Positions 1 through 7,553 of a DNA stretch of 46,814 bases are shown here, piece after piece. Each line of letters begins with the position of its first letter. Within the stretch, counting starts at the first letter, position 1. The stretch comes from CAMEGH01 sp964513905. GTDB lineage: Bacteria; Patescibacteriota; Saccharimonadia; Saccharimonadales; Saccharimonadaceae. The stretch lies in contig CAZENS010000005.1 of the NCBI GenBank assembly GCA_964513905.1, forward strand, positions 1 through 46,814. Reading direction: 5' to 3'. The notes under the pieces were generated by a model, which was given only the letters and a program-made list of their open reading frames with translations, searched no databases and was not told where the DNA came from. Made by a program: the position numbers and the translations under genes.

Positions 1-737
1 AGCAGGCATTGCTTATGGCAGATAGAATCATTACGGTGAGTGCAATCACAAAAGCTATTGTTGTTCAAAATTATGGTATTCCGGCCGATCGAGTTGAGGT
101 AGTCCATAACGCAATTGATACAAACTCATTCGACTCTAGCTATCTTTATGATATTTCAACTTATCAGTATCTTGAAGCGCTCAAAGAAGATGGCTACACC
201 ATTGTTGCAACGGTGACGCGCTTTACGGTTCAAAAGGGGCTGGCTCATCTTATGCAAGCCGCAAAGAATGTATGTGATAACTACGAAAAGATCGTATTTC
301 TATTTGCCGGCGATGGAGAACAGCGAGATGAATTAATCGGCATGGCTGCTAGACTTGGAATTAGTGACCGAGTATTCTTCACTGGGTTTATACGCGGTAA
401 GCGCTGGCGAGATGCGTATAGTGTTGCCGATATATTTGTAATGAGCTCAGTCAGCGAACCGTTTGGACTCACGGCACTCGAAGCCGCACATCATAATTGT
501 GCATTAATTATTAGCAAACAATCTGGTGTTGGTGAGATTCTCGAGAGTATTTTTCGGTTTGATTTCTGGGACTCGCAACTTTTGGCAGATCAAATACTCG
601 GCTTGGCTACTTCCCCTGCTCTTCTTCACCAAATGAAGTCAAATATTCAAAATGAATATGCCAGGATTTCCTGGAATGATGTAGCAAAGAAGTGTACAGA
701 CATATATAAAAATACAAAGCAAAGGGTGGTGCTATGA
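1..737 (+). CDS. GT4-family glycosyltransferase, 5' truncated by window edge
   Basis: This is the C-terminal half of a GT-B fold glycosyltransferase; the reading frame is open to the left edge, so the true start lies outside. Visible marks are the domain-2 entry (VxxVxNAID near residue 33), the TVTRFTVQKG segment, the nucleotide-sugar region AGDGEQRDEL, and the EPFGLTALEAA segment with the paired glutamates (E-x7-E) that bind the donor nucleotide in retaining GT4 enzymes. It probably transfers glucose from a nucleotide sugar to a growing glucan. The following GH57 and GH15-like genes support a glycogen/starch-like role, but the acceptor is not shown by the sequence. Its TGA stop overlaps the next ATG (ATGA at 734-737), so translation is coupled. 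Confidence 0.8.
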   Translation, partial: QALLMADRIITVSAITKAIVVQNYGIPADRVEVVHNAIDTNSFDSSYLYDISTYQYLEALKEDGYTIVATVTRFTVQKGLAHLMQAAKNVCDNYEKIVFLFAGDGEQRDELIGMAARLGISDRVFFTGFIRGKRWRDAYSVADIFVMSSVSEPFGLTALEAAHHNCALIISKQSGVGEILESIFRFDFWDSQLLADQILGLATSPALLHQMKSNIQNEYARISWNDVAKKCTDIYKNTKQRVVL

Positions 738-1945
738 GTAAGGCGGTTGTCTTATACCTTCATGTTCATCAGCCGCATCGGTTGAAGCAGTATACGATTT
801 TTGATGCAGCTCATGATCATCATTATTTTAATGATTCGAGCGAAACAGACCTAAACAATCGACGTGTATTTGAGCGCATTGCTGAAAAGTCATATAGACC
901 AATGAACGCCTTGTTGCAACAAATGCTTGAACGTCACGATGATTTCAAGCTCTCTCTAAGTATTACGGGAACTTTTTTGGAACAGGCTGAAAGATACGCC
1001 CCAGATGTTCTTGAAAGCTTTAAACGATTAGTCGAGACTGGCAAGGTTGAGATTTTAGGTGAAACGTACCATCATTCATTAGCCTTCTTCTATAGTCAGG
1101 TAGAATTTGAACGCGAAGTTAATTTACATCGTGAAAAAATATTCCAAACATTTGGCGTTGTGCCATCGGTATTTCGCAACACCGAGCTAGCCTACAACAA
1201 CGAGCTCGCTGCCTGGGCAGAACGAAGAGGCTACAAGGGTATTCTAGCTGAAGGTTGGGATCCAATCCTTGAGTGGCGCAGTCCAAATCACGTCTATACC
1301 GCCGCTGGTACAGAAAATCTTGCATTGCTCCTAAAAAACTACCGACTAAGTGACGATTTAGCGTTTCGATTTGGCAATCAATCATGGGCAGAGTGGCCGC
1401 TTACAGCACATAAATTTGCTCAATGGGCCAATCACAACTCACCCGGCAGTCGTATAATTAATCTCTTTATGGATTACGAAACCTTTGGTGAGCATCAATG
1501 GGCGGAAACCGGTATCTTTAATTTCTTTGATCACTTTGTTACACAATGGCTAAAAACTTCTGGCAATACATTCCAAACTGTATCTGATGCAATTCAGAAT
1601 AATCCACGAGAAGGTAGTATTAGTATGGAAACTACTACCACCTGGGCAGATAGCGAACGTGACCTAAGTGCCTGGAACGGCAATCATCTACAGCAAGAGG
1701 CACTAAAATATGCATACGCGCTTGAAGATGACATTCTTCAAACGGGCGACGCTAAGCTAGCTTCTGACTGGAGAAATCTTCTTAGCTCAGACCACACGTA
1801 TTATATGGCTACAAAATGGAGCGACGACGGAAGTGTACACAGCTATTTCAGTCCGTACGATTCACCATATGACGCATTTCTTTCCTATATAAATGCAATC
1901 CGAGATTTACGCTGGCGAGTTATGCAGTATAGAAAGGGGCTATAG
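734..1945 (+). CDS. GH57 family glycoside hydrolase (alpha-amylase type)
   Basis: A 403-residue GH57 (alpha/beta)7-barrel enzyme acting on alpha-1,4-glucans. The family motifs are present in order: HVHQPHR at 10-16, the RNTELAY block containing the expected nucleophile Glu (about E151), GILAEGWDP, and MDYETFGEH containing the expected acid Asp (about D247). No signal peptide is seen, so it should act in the cytoplasm. The start overlaps the stop of the GT4 gene by 4 nt, and the GH15-like gene starts 7 nt after its stop. Whether it hydrolyses, transfers or debranches cannot be decided from sequence alone. Confidence 0.87.
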   Translation: MSKAVVLYLHVHQPHRLKQYTIFDAAHDHHYFNDSSETDLNNRRVFERIAEKSYRPMNALLQQMLERHDDFKLSLSITGTFLEQAERYAPDVLESFKRLVETGKVEILGETYHHSLAFFYSQVEFEREVNLHREKIFQTFGVVPSVFRNTELAYNNELAAWAERRGYKGILAEGWDPILEWRSPNHVYTAAGTENLALLLKNYRLSDDLAFRFGNQSWAEWPLTAHKFAQWANHNSPGSRIINLFMDYETFGEHQWAETGIFNFFDHFVTQWLKTSGNTFQTVSDAIQNNPREGSISMETTTTWADSERDLSAWNGNHLQQEALKYAYALEDDILQTGDAKLASDWRNLLSSDHTYYMATKWSDDGSVHSYFSPYDSPYDAFLSYINAIRDLRWRVMQYRKGL

Positions 1946-1952
1946 CTACACG

Positions 1953-3848
1953 ATGAGCAGACCTATCGTCCTGGGCAACGGTAAACTTCACGTCGGCATT
2001 TCTTCTTCAGGGCAAGTAGAAGATTTTCACTTTCCATACTACGGGATTAATAATCATACGTCGGGCTCAGGAGTTCGGCACCATGTTGGCGTGTGGGTGG
2101 ATGGAGCCATAAGTTGGCTTCATATTAATCAGTCAGAATGGGATGTTTCTTTACGTTATCCGTATCGGGCACTTATTGGCAACGTTAAAGCTGTTAATAA
2201 CAGGCTCGGAATTATGCTTGAGTTCAACGATACGGTTGATATTGATCAGGCAGCTTTTCTTCGAAATATACATGTAGTGAACATGCGAGAAGAAGCTCGA
2301 GAAGTACGATTGTTCATGCATCAAGCTTTTACTATTAACGACTCCGCGTCTGCAATAGATACGGCGCGATATTTACACGAGTACGGCGCCATTAAGCATT
2401 ATCAGGGCGATACTGCATTTATTATTGGCGGCCAGTCCGAAACTGGGCGTGGTTTTGATCAACACAGCATTGGAGCTTTCGGTACACCTACTCAGGAGGG
2501 AACTTTCCGAGATGCAGACGACGGCGAACTGAGCATGGGCAATGTTGAGTATGGACGAGTTGATAGTACTATTCGCTTCTCTCTTAAGATACCCGCTCAA
2601 GATTCACGGTATGTACAATACTGGATTGCAGCCGGTGAAACGCACAAAAGCGCATTAACTATACATAAAAATATCAGACAAAATGGCGTTCATGTACGAA
2701 TCCAACGCACATTAAAAGAATGGCATGAGTGGATCAAGCCTATCGCTCCCGTTATCGAAAAAATAGATGCTACTTTTAAAGATAGCTTCATAAAAAGCTT
2801 GTTGCTTATAAAATCGCACATTAATAGTAATGGGTCGATTGTATCGGCAAATACTGAGCAAGCCTCTCCACAAGCAACACTCAGCAGTACGTATGCGGCA
2901 TCGGCTGCAATCTGGCCACTTATCAGACTCGGCTATGTTCATGAGCCGCGCCAGTTTTTTGATTTTTACAGAAGAGTACTAAAAGAATTTGGAACCGTGC
3001 CGAGCCTTGTGCGATCCGATGGATCAGCCGCACCAGATCTGTCGACGACTAGCCACGGTAAAATTAGCGCAGCATCGGATAATACGGCGGGGTCTGCATT
3101 TTTACTATTTATGTTTGGACAATTTCAGCAAGCCCATCAAGATAGCGACTTATTAAATGATTTTTATGACTCTTTTGTAAAACCCTTGGCGACGTCACTA
3201 ACGTTGCTTGTTGATAATAAGACCATGCTACCTAAAGATAGCGATGATCAACCCGCCCCAACCTATACGGTTGCCGTAGCATGTGCTGCATTACAGTCTG
3301 CTTCTGACATGGCTGAAAAAAGTGGCGATGCCGACAACGCCGTCGCCTGGAAACTAGCATCGGTTGATATGAGCACTGCAGCACAAAGACTGCTTGTGGA
3401 TCAAGCCACAGACCTCATAAAGCCTGCCGCTAAGAATATTGGCGATACCCTGCTTGATTCGTCTGCCATTTTTAGCTCCTTTATGTTTGGATTGCTGCCG
3501 TCGGATAGTACGTCAGTCGACACCTCAATACAGCGTATGGCCTCGACATTAAATGACTCCCTTTTGGGGATACCGGCCTCTTTGAATATTAATCAGCCGA
3601 CTTACGACTCATGTTCAACTATTTCAAGTCTATGGCTTGCGCAATACTTTATAGAACACAATAAGATCGAAGATGCCTTGGCTATTATTCAACGAATTAC
3701 AGATAGCTCATCTGCAACCTATCAGCTGCCAGAAACTATTTACGAAGATGCAGATAAAACTCGCAGTAAATTCAGCTCGTCGTGTTGGGCACATGCCGAG
3801 TTTGTATCGACTATTTTAGATATGATTGCACAGCCAAAAGAGGGTTAA
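1953..3848 (+). CDS. GH15-like (glucoamylase-type) protein, active site partly degenerate
   Basis: A 631-residue protein with the bacterial GH15 layout: an N-terminal beta-sandwich opening (GNGKLHVG, FHFPYYG, VGVWVDG) followed by an (alpha/alpha)6 barrel. I chose the ATG at 1953, which has AAAGGGG upstream and lies just past the GH57 stop, over an in-frame ATG at 1893 inside GH57. The usual Y-x-WPRD segment reads TYAASAAIWPLIRLG (about 313), without the Arg-Asp pair. The usual DLWEE-x-HTYT acid segment reads SDDQPAPTYT (about 429), without the Glu. The C-terminal LPE plus CWAHAEF block (592-617), expected to hold the base Glu, is kept. It may be a non-hydrolytic glucan-binding relative or an altered enzyme. 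Confidence 0.75.
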   Translation: MSRPIVLGNGKLHVGISSSGQVEDFHFPYYGINNHTSGSGVRHHVGVWVDGAISWLHINQSEWDVSLRYPYRALIGNVKAVNNRLGIMLEFNDTVDIDQAAFLRNIHVVNMREEAREVRLFMHQAFTINDSASAIDTARYLHEYGAIKHYQGDTAFIIGGQSETGRGFDQHSIGAFGTPTQEGTFRDADDGELSMGNVEYGRVDSTIRFSLKIPAQDSRYVQYWIAAGETHKSALTIHKNIRQNGVHVRIQRTLKEWHEWIKPIAPVIEKIDATFKDSFIKSLLLIKSHINSNGSIVSANTEQASPQATLSSTYAASAAIWPLIRLGYVHEPRQFFDFYRRVLKEFGTVPSLVRSDGSAAPDLSTTSHGKISAASDNTAGSAFLLFMFGQFQQAHQDSDLLNDFYDSFVKPLATSLTLLVDNKTMLPKDSDDQPAPTYTVAVACAALQSASDMAEKSGDADNAVAWKLASVDMSTAAQRLLVDQATDLIKPAAKNIGDTLLDSSAIFSSFMFGLLPSDSTSVDTSIQRMASTLNDSLLGIPASLNINQPTYDSCSTISSLWLAQYFIEHNKIEDALAIIQRITDSSSATYQLPETIYEDADKTRSKFSSSCWAHAEFVSTILDMIAQPKEG

Positions 3849-3852
3849 GGAA

Positions 3853-4494
3853 ATGTTTTCTGCCAAACGAACTTCGTCTAGCATTGTCTCAAAAAATCGA
3901 TTATCTCGTGCATTTAAAAACTATGCAAAACAGAGTAAGTCGGCGTACCTAGGAGAGGTGTCCTCTCATGCAGTAGACCAACACCTTGTACGTGGCTTTA
4001 CAACAAGTAACACCCACAAAGATACCAACCATAGTGTTGGGCATGCATTTCACCATGACTACATTGTGCTTTCACGAGAAGATAATAACCGACAATATAT
4101 TATTACTGAGGTAGACCTACACACACTGCGTCCGTTTAGCCATTTTTTTATCACCCCAAATGATCTTCCAGAGAATTTATTTGCGGAGCTACTGAAGAAG
4201 CACCCTCACCATAGACACACCCCATTTTCTGCTGGAGACTCTTATCTTCCAGCGTTTAAGCACCGTTATTCAATCTTAACTCGACCAGAACATTTTACTC
4301 GCTCGCTCTATTATGTTACCCCGGATTCCGCCAAGTGTATTGCCGAGATTAAGCAGTCGTACCTTTTTGAGGTAAATGATACAAGTCTTTTTGTATATGA
4401 CTACTCACATCAGCAGGTTACCGAAAAAACACTTCATATGCAGGTGCAGTTCGCCTGTACGCTCGCAACTTTGCTCGAAAATAGAAACACATAA
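3853..4494 (+). CDS. Unknown His-rich protein coupled to the glucan cluster
   Basis: A 213-residue protein that I do not recognise. The start at 3853 lies 4 nt after the GH15-like stop, with GAGGGTTAAGG upstream; an in-frame ATG at 3826 would sit inside the previous gene. The sequence is soluble, basic near the N-terminus and rich in His and Tyr (for example KKHPHHRHTPF in the middle), with no signal peptide or membrane segment. It is the last gene of the GT4-GH57-GH15 cluster and is closed by a strong hairpin at 4493-4526. A role in the same glucan pathway is inferred only from position. Confidence 0.7.
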   Translation: MFSAKRTSSSIVSKNRLSRAFKNYAKQSKSAYLGEVSSHAVDQHLVRGFTTSNTHKDTNHSVGHAFHHDYIVLSREDNNRQYIITEVDLHTLRPFSHFFITPNDLPENLFAELLKKHPHHRHTPFSAGDSYLPAFKHRYSILTRPEHFTRSLYYVTPDSAKCIAEIKQSYLFEVNDTSLFVYDYSHQQVTEKTLHMQVQFACTLATLLENRNT

Positions 4495-4526
4495 AAGAAT
4501 CGCCCCCTAGTGAGAGCGATTCTTTT
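4493..4526. terminator. Bidirectional hairpin terminator between the glucan cluster and rpmG
   Basis: Perfect 11-bp stem AAAAGAATCGC / GCGATTCTTTT around a 12-nt loop. With A- and T-rich flanks it can terminate both the + strand cluster and the - strand rpmG gene. Confidence 0.8.
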
Positions 4527-4539
4527 ATAGGGTGTATAT

Positions 4540-4746
4540 CTACCCTTTTCGTTTCTTAACTTCGTTTCGACCAAGGTTTTTCTTGGTTTCAGTATAGGTT
4601 GCATGCTTTTTTGCAACTGGATCATACTTTTTTAGTACAATTTTATCTGGCGTGTTCTGAGTATTCTTCACCGTATAGTATGTACGGTGACCAGATAGAT
4701 CACTTACCAATCCGACTAGCTTTCGCTTTGTGCTCTTCTTTGCCAT
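4540..4746 (-). CDS. rpmG: 50S ribosomal protein L33, Cys-free form
   Basis: A 68-residue L33, recognised from NTQNTPDKIVLKKYDPVAKKH and TETKK. It has no cysteines, so it is the zinc-independent form, and it carries about 12 extra basic residues (NLGRNEVKKRKG) compared with the usual 50-55 aa protein. It is monocistronic, with its own promoter (4786-4814) and an AAGGAAAG ribosome site before the ATG. Confidence 0.9.
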   Translation of the reverse strand: MAKKSTKRKLVGLVSDLSGHRTYYTVKNTQNTPDKIVLKKYDPVAKKHATYTETKKNLGRNEVKKRKG

Positions 4747-4785
4747 TATCTTTCCTTCTTAGTGTCTCTTGACTTTCAGTGACTA

Positions 4786-4814
4786 ATTATAGCAAATTAA
4801 TACCTAGTCTGCAA
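4786..4814 (-). promoter_or_regulatory. rpmG promoter
   Basis: Reading the minus strand: TTGCAG (4809-4814), 17-nt spacer, TATAAT (4786-4791), about 40 nt before the rpmG ATG. Confidence 0.7.
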
Positions 4815-4818
4815 GAGG

Positions 4819-5313
4819 TTACCTAAAATTAGTAAACCGTATTGGAGCGTCTAGGTCTAAGGCCTGAACAGTTTTCATCACCGACTGAAGTTCATCTTTA
4901 CTACTACTCGTTACGCGAACTTCTTCACCTTGTATTTGGGGCTTTGCTTTTTTGTAGTTGTCTCGAATCTCTTTCGAAATCTTCTTTGCAAGCTCCTGGC
5001 TTAAGCCTTGTTTAAATCGTATTTCTTTTGTTGCTTTTAGATTTGATTCGATAACTTCCGATGACAAGTCAAGTACTTTACTCGATACATTTCGGGTCGC
5101 AAGTTTTTTACGAACAATATCAATAATGGCATCAATTTGCCACTCGCCTGCTCCAATTACCTTAAATCCCTCTTTTCCAGAAATCCACTCAATACCAGCA
5201 GGCGTCCCCCTAAAATCATACCGAGAGCCTATTTCTTTTTCTGCTTGCATGAATACGTTATTCATCTCTGCCTTGTCGTAATCAGCCACAATATCTAAAC
5301 TAAAATTTGCCAT
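4819..5313 (-). CDS. yajQ: YajQ family nucleotide-binding protein
   Basis: A 164-residue protein of the YajQ/UPF0234 family, identified by the N-terminal SLDIVADYDKAEMNNVF, the SRYDFRG block and the C-terminal DLDAPIRFTNFR. Family members have two ferredoxin-like domains and bind nucleotides; some bind cyclic di-GMP, but ligand use here is unknown. I chose the start at 5313 because AGAGGAGA lies 6 nt upstream; an in-frame ATG at 5346 has no such site. An extended -10 (TGCTATAAT) lies about 20 nt upstream. The gene is divergent from the adjacent tRNA-Thr. Confidence 0.88.
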   Translation of the reverse strand: MANFSLDIVADYDKAEMNNVFMQAEKEIGSRYDFRGTPAGIEWISGKEGFKVIGAGEWQIDAIIDIVRKKLATRNVSSKVLDLSSEVIESNLKATKEIRFKQGLSQELAKKISKEIRDNYKKAKPQIQGEEVRVTSSSKDELQSVMKTVQALDLDAPIRFTNFR

Positions 5314-5395
5314 ATGTTCTCCTCTGGTATTATTATAGCAAATCAATCCTACTGTAGATTTTTACCGTTAATACTGTTATCATAGTAGTGTTTAC

Positions 5396-5471
5396 GCCGC
5401 GATAGCTCAGTTGGTAGAGCGCATCCATGGTAAGGATGAGGTCTCGGGTTCAAGCCCCGATCGTGGCTCCA
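5396..5471 (+). tRNA. tRNA-Thr (GGT)
   Basis: 76-nt cloverleaf with acceptor stem GCCGCGA/TCGTGGC, D arm GCTCAGTTGGTAGAGC, anticodon stem CATCC/GGATG with loop ATGGTAA (anticodon GGT), T arm CGGGTTCAAGCCCCG (with the GTTCAAG T loop) and encoded CCA at 5469-5471. Confidence 0.93.
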
Positions 5472-5490
5472 TACATAAAGCAAGAAGTAG

Positions 5491-5520
5491 GTTGGTGCGT
5501 AAGTGTACCGACTTTATTTT
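5491..5520 (+). terminator. Terminator after tRNA-Thr(GGT)
   Basis: 8-bp stem GTTGGTGC / GTACCGAC (two wobble pairs) with a 6-nt loop, followed directly by TTTATTTTT. A second hairpin, GTTACGTGGC / GCCACATAAC with one mismatch, follows at 5523-5549. Confidence 0.6.
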
Positions 5521-5563
5521 TAGTTACGTGGCTCACTGCGCCACATAACATACAGCTCTGTTA

Positions 5564-5591
5564 TTGACTTATTTTTAATTTGTACTATAAT
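5564..5591 (+). promoter_or_regulatory. Promoter of the 178-aa orphan gene
   Basis: TTGACT (5564-5569), 16-nt spacer, TATAAT (5586-5591). Predicted start near 5598 gives a leader of about 160 nt before the ATG at 5760. Confidence 0.75.
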
Positions 5592-5594
5592 TAT

Positions 5595-5754
5595 GCACGT
5601 AGGGAACACCCTATGCACTTTTACACAGTACAAACTAGCCCTTACGGCGTGGGCATACCGCCTACTGGTAAGGGCTAGTTGGACACTACCCTTCGCGTGT
5701 GCAAGACAATCCATGTCTGCTTAACGAAACTTTTCGCACGCGTCCATTAGGAGG
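5595..5754 (+). ncRNA. Structured 5' leader RNA, candidate cis-regulatory element
   Basis: Between promoter and Shine-Dalgarno lie: CGTAGGG/CCCTATG with an AACA loop (about 5597-5614); a perfect 13-bp stem, 5633-5645 with 5668-5680, enclosing a GGCG/CGCC stem; and a domain bounded by GGAC (5681-5684) and GTCC (5742-5745) with CGCGTGTGC/GCACGCG inside and an apical AGACA/TGTCT hairpin. The last domain ends 3 nt before AGGAGG (5749-5754), so its folding could control translation. No T-tract follows the 13-bp stem, so it is not a simple terminator. I do not recognise it as a known riboswitch class. Confidence 0.5.
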
Positions 5755-5759
5755 TTTCC

Positions 5760-6296
5760 ATGTCTGTCAAGATTATCTGCACCCCCCCGGAGGATGAAAC
5801 CGAGCGAGCCGGAGAGGTTGAGCCCTGGTACTTCTTCCAGTCCGAAGATAAGGGCTCCAAGTACACGTCGTCTGGTAGCTGGAAGGGCCCCCTCGATATT
5901 TACGCCGAGGAAGGGTACACCCCCGACTTCTTGAAGGATGGCATCCGGCCAACCCGCAGTCTGTCTTCGTGTCCCGACACTTCGCATGATCGAGCATATG
6001 GCCGTCTGAACGTTCAGGACGACAAGATGGCCATCGTACCGTGCAGCAAATCTGATGACGAGAAAATTGTTCTCATCACAGTAGCGGACGGGTGGCTCAG
6101 CAAGATTACGGACATCAGTTTCTCTGGATGCACGAAAATCGCATTCCGTTCCGATTCGGTTAACGGCTACCCGTTTAGCCATATCGTCGTAAGGATGGAT
6201 GATCGGCGTGGATGCGTGACTGCAACCGTCAGCCATAAGGGTAAGTTCTCTCGAAAGCTTACCTACTCGTGGGACGGCTATACTGTGTCGAAGTAG
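5760..6296 (+). CDS. Orphan GC-rich protein of unknown function
   Basis: A 178-residue soluble acidic protein, not recognised. It has AGGAGG 5 nt before the ATG, its own near-consensus promoter and its own terminator (6314-6340), so it is a self-contained unit. Base use differs from the neighbours: GAC, GTC, ATC and CTG codons are frequent, while flanking genes are A/T-rich at third positions. No signal peptide or membrane span is seen. Two notable parts are an acidic N-terminus rich in E and P with PWYFFQSEDKG, and a C-terminal beta-rich half. A 238-aa open frame on the opposite strand is treated as a shadow. Confidence 0.75.
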   Translation: MSVKIICTPPEDETERAGEVEPWYFFQSEDKGSKYTSSGSWKGPLDIYAEEGYTPDFLKDGIRPTRSLSSCPDTSHDRAYGRLNVQDDKMAIVPCSKSDDEKIVLITVADGWLSKITDISFSGCTKIAFRSDSVNGYPFSHIVVRMDDRRGCVTATVSHKGKFSRKLTYSWDGYTVSK

Positions 6297-6313
6297 CATC
6301 CAGATAGGATGCT

Positions 6314-6340
6314 TACCCCAGTTGATTTTTAACTGGGGTA
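6314..6340 (+). terminator. Terminator of the 178-aa orphan gene
   Basis: Perfect 10-bp stem TACCCCAGTT / AACTGGGGTA with a 7-nt loop, followed by TTACTTTTTC. It directly abuts the stop codon of the minus-strand gene at 6341. Confidence 0.75.
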
Positions 6341-6640
6341 TTACTTTTTCTTGGAAGACTTCTTTGTAGAAGAGGGAGCTCTCACCACCCTGCTGGCACC
6401 CAATTTCAACAAAATAAACGATTGTAACAACGCCCAAGCAATTGAGTTCACAAAGAACATACCAATTGATAAGATGGCCACAAAAAGAACCTGCTGCCCT
6501 AGATTATAATTAATAAGCCCAAGAATACCTGCAGCTATAGTAAGCACTATTGCGGCTGCTACATAGGCATGCTGTAGTTTTTCTCGACTATCGGTTTTGT
6601 TGCCCCATTCGGTGAGGGCATCTTTTATTACATCAATCAT
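6341..6640 (-). CDS. Small two-span membrane protein, unknown
   Basis: A 99-residue protein with a short polar N-terminus, two hydrophobic segments (about residues 27-46 and 50-77) and a Ser/Lys-rich tail ending SSKKK. No family is recognised. A TATAAT lies 11 nt before the ATG, with no clear Shine-Dalgarno, so the mRNA may have almost no leader. It is convergent with the 178-aa orphan gene. Confidence 0.65.
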   Translation of the reverse strand: MIDVIKDALTEWGNKTDSREKLQHAYVAAAIVLTIAAGILGLINYNLGQQVLFVAILSIGMFFVNSIAWALLQSFILLKLGASRVVRAPSSTKKSSKKK

Positions 6641-6651
6641 ACTAGTTGTAT

Positions 6652-6657
6652 ATTATA
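6652..6657 (-). promoter_or_regulatory. -10 element close to the start of the 99-aa gene
   Basis: TATAAT on the minus strand, 11 nt from the ATG; predicted transcription start within about 5 nt of the start codon. Confidence 0.5.
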
Positions 6658-6720
6658 TAACTAGTTATACTTAAAGTCAATTAGTAAAATAAATACCCCT
6701 CTGCCGAGGGGGACATATTA

Positions 6721-6805
6721 TGGTGCTGGAAGTAGGACTCGAACCTACGAAGCCATACGGCGGGAGATTTACAGTCTCCTGTGATTGCCACTACACGATT
6801 CCAGC
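6721..6805 (-). tRNA. tRNA-Tyr (GTA)
   Basis: 85-nt class II tRNA with a long variable arm. Acceptor stem GCTGGAA/TTCCAGC, anticodon stem GGAGA/TCTCC with loop CTGTAAA (anticodon GTA), T arm GTAGG/CCTAC, and encoded CCA. Confidence 0.92.
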
Positions 6806-6809
6806 GCTA

Positions 6810-6886
6810 TGGAGCCGCTTCAGGGACTCGAACCCAGGACCTGCTGTTTACAAAACAGCTGCTCTAACCAACTGAGCTAAAGCGGC
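6810..6886 (-). tRNA. tRNA-Thr (TGT)
   Basis: 77-nt cloverleaf with acceptor GCCGCTT/AAGCGGC, anticodon stem GCTGT/ACAGC with loop TTTGTAA (anticodon TGT), T arm with GTTCGAG, and encoded CCA. It lies 4 nt upstream of tRNA-Tyr and is probably co-transcribed with it. Confidence 0.93.
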
Positions 6887-6929
6887 ACTTTAGACATTAT
6901 AGACTATGTTTTAAAAACAGGCAAATATT

Positions 6930-7367
6930 TTAGATGCCCAGTTTAGCAATGGTTTGAAGATCTTGCTCCCGGAGTCTGCTAATGTCTGCAAATATGCTCG
7001 GAAGCTGATCGTCAAGAAAAGGCTTTTGAAGTTCCAGCGCTCGAATAGCAGTTGATCCGACCTCTCGCTCAATGATATCAGCCTTGGGATGCCTACAAGC
7101 CTGCTCAATGCTTTCCTGCAGATGCAAAACATTCCCCACTGCGCTATGCTCATCGTTTTTGTCGCGTATACTCCGCAAAACCCTTCGAGCCATATGATAG
7201 CTTAGCGGTGGCACATGTGACACTTGGCGATGAAGCTCTTGATGTATATCGACAGGGATATTTGTAATAAGCCTTGGATCTTCCCGTAGTGCTGTTAGGT
7301 CTGGGGTATTCGTCCACGCCTGACGATTATATAGAATGTGATGTCGATTATATCTAGTCTCTTTCAT
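6930..7367 (-). CDS. Small unknown protein with an HNH-like His pattern
   Basis: A 145-residue basic protein. The N-terminal YNRHHILYNR, followed about 35 residues later by TNIPVDIHQELHRQ, resembles the spacing of HNH-type nuclease fragments (HH...N...H...H). No zinc Cys pairs are present and the match is too short to call the family. The C-terminal half is helical. The start at 7367 has AGAGGC upstream. A possible 21-codon GTG open frame with a strong AGGAGG lies just upstream and overlaps this start. tRNA-Thr(TGT) follows downstream. Confidence 0.6.
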   Translation of the reverse strand: MKETRYNRHHILYNRQAWTNTPDLTALREDPRLITNIPVDIHQELHRQVSHVPPLSYHMARRVLRSIRDKNDEHSAVGNVLHLQESIEQACRHPKADIIEREVGSTAIRALELQKPFLDDQLPSIFADISRLREQDLQTIAKLGI

Positions 7368-7419
7368 GTTCAGCCTCTGTCATGGTTATGGAGCGCAAAC
7401 TATCGCATAAATATATCAC
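7354..7419 (-). CDS. Possible upstream mini-ORF overlapping the 145-aa gene
   Basis: GTG start at 7417-7419 preceded by AGGAGG at 7 nt, 21 codons, TAG stop at 7354-7356 inside the next gene in another frame. It may be a leader peptide that couples translation. Support is only the ribosome site and position. Confidence 0.25.
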   Translation of the reverse strand: MIYLCDSLRSITMTEAEHERD

Positions 7420-7553
7420 CCAAATACCTCCTGTAATTACCTGCCCTAACGTCATTATATCCAAGAAGTGCTAGATATACTACAGCAACACGCAACACAA
7501 AGAAGCCTTTTTTTCTTCTTTCTCATATGGCCTACGGTTGTCGGTATATGTGC

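Noticed and set aside
5633..5680. 13-bp hairpin as a terminator
   Set aside because: It is followed by GGACAC and not a T-run, and lies between a promoter and its gene.
5721..6437. 238-aa open frame on the minus strand over the 178-aa orphan gene
   Set aside because: It lacks a ribosome site and crosses a strong terminator and another gene. The + strand frame has promoter, AGGAGG and terminator.
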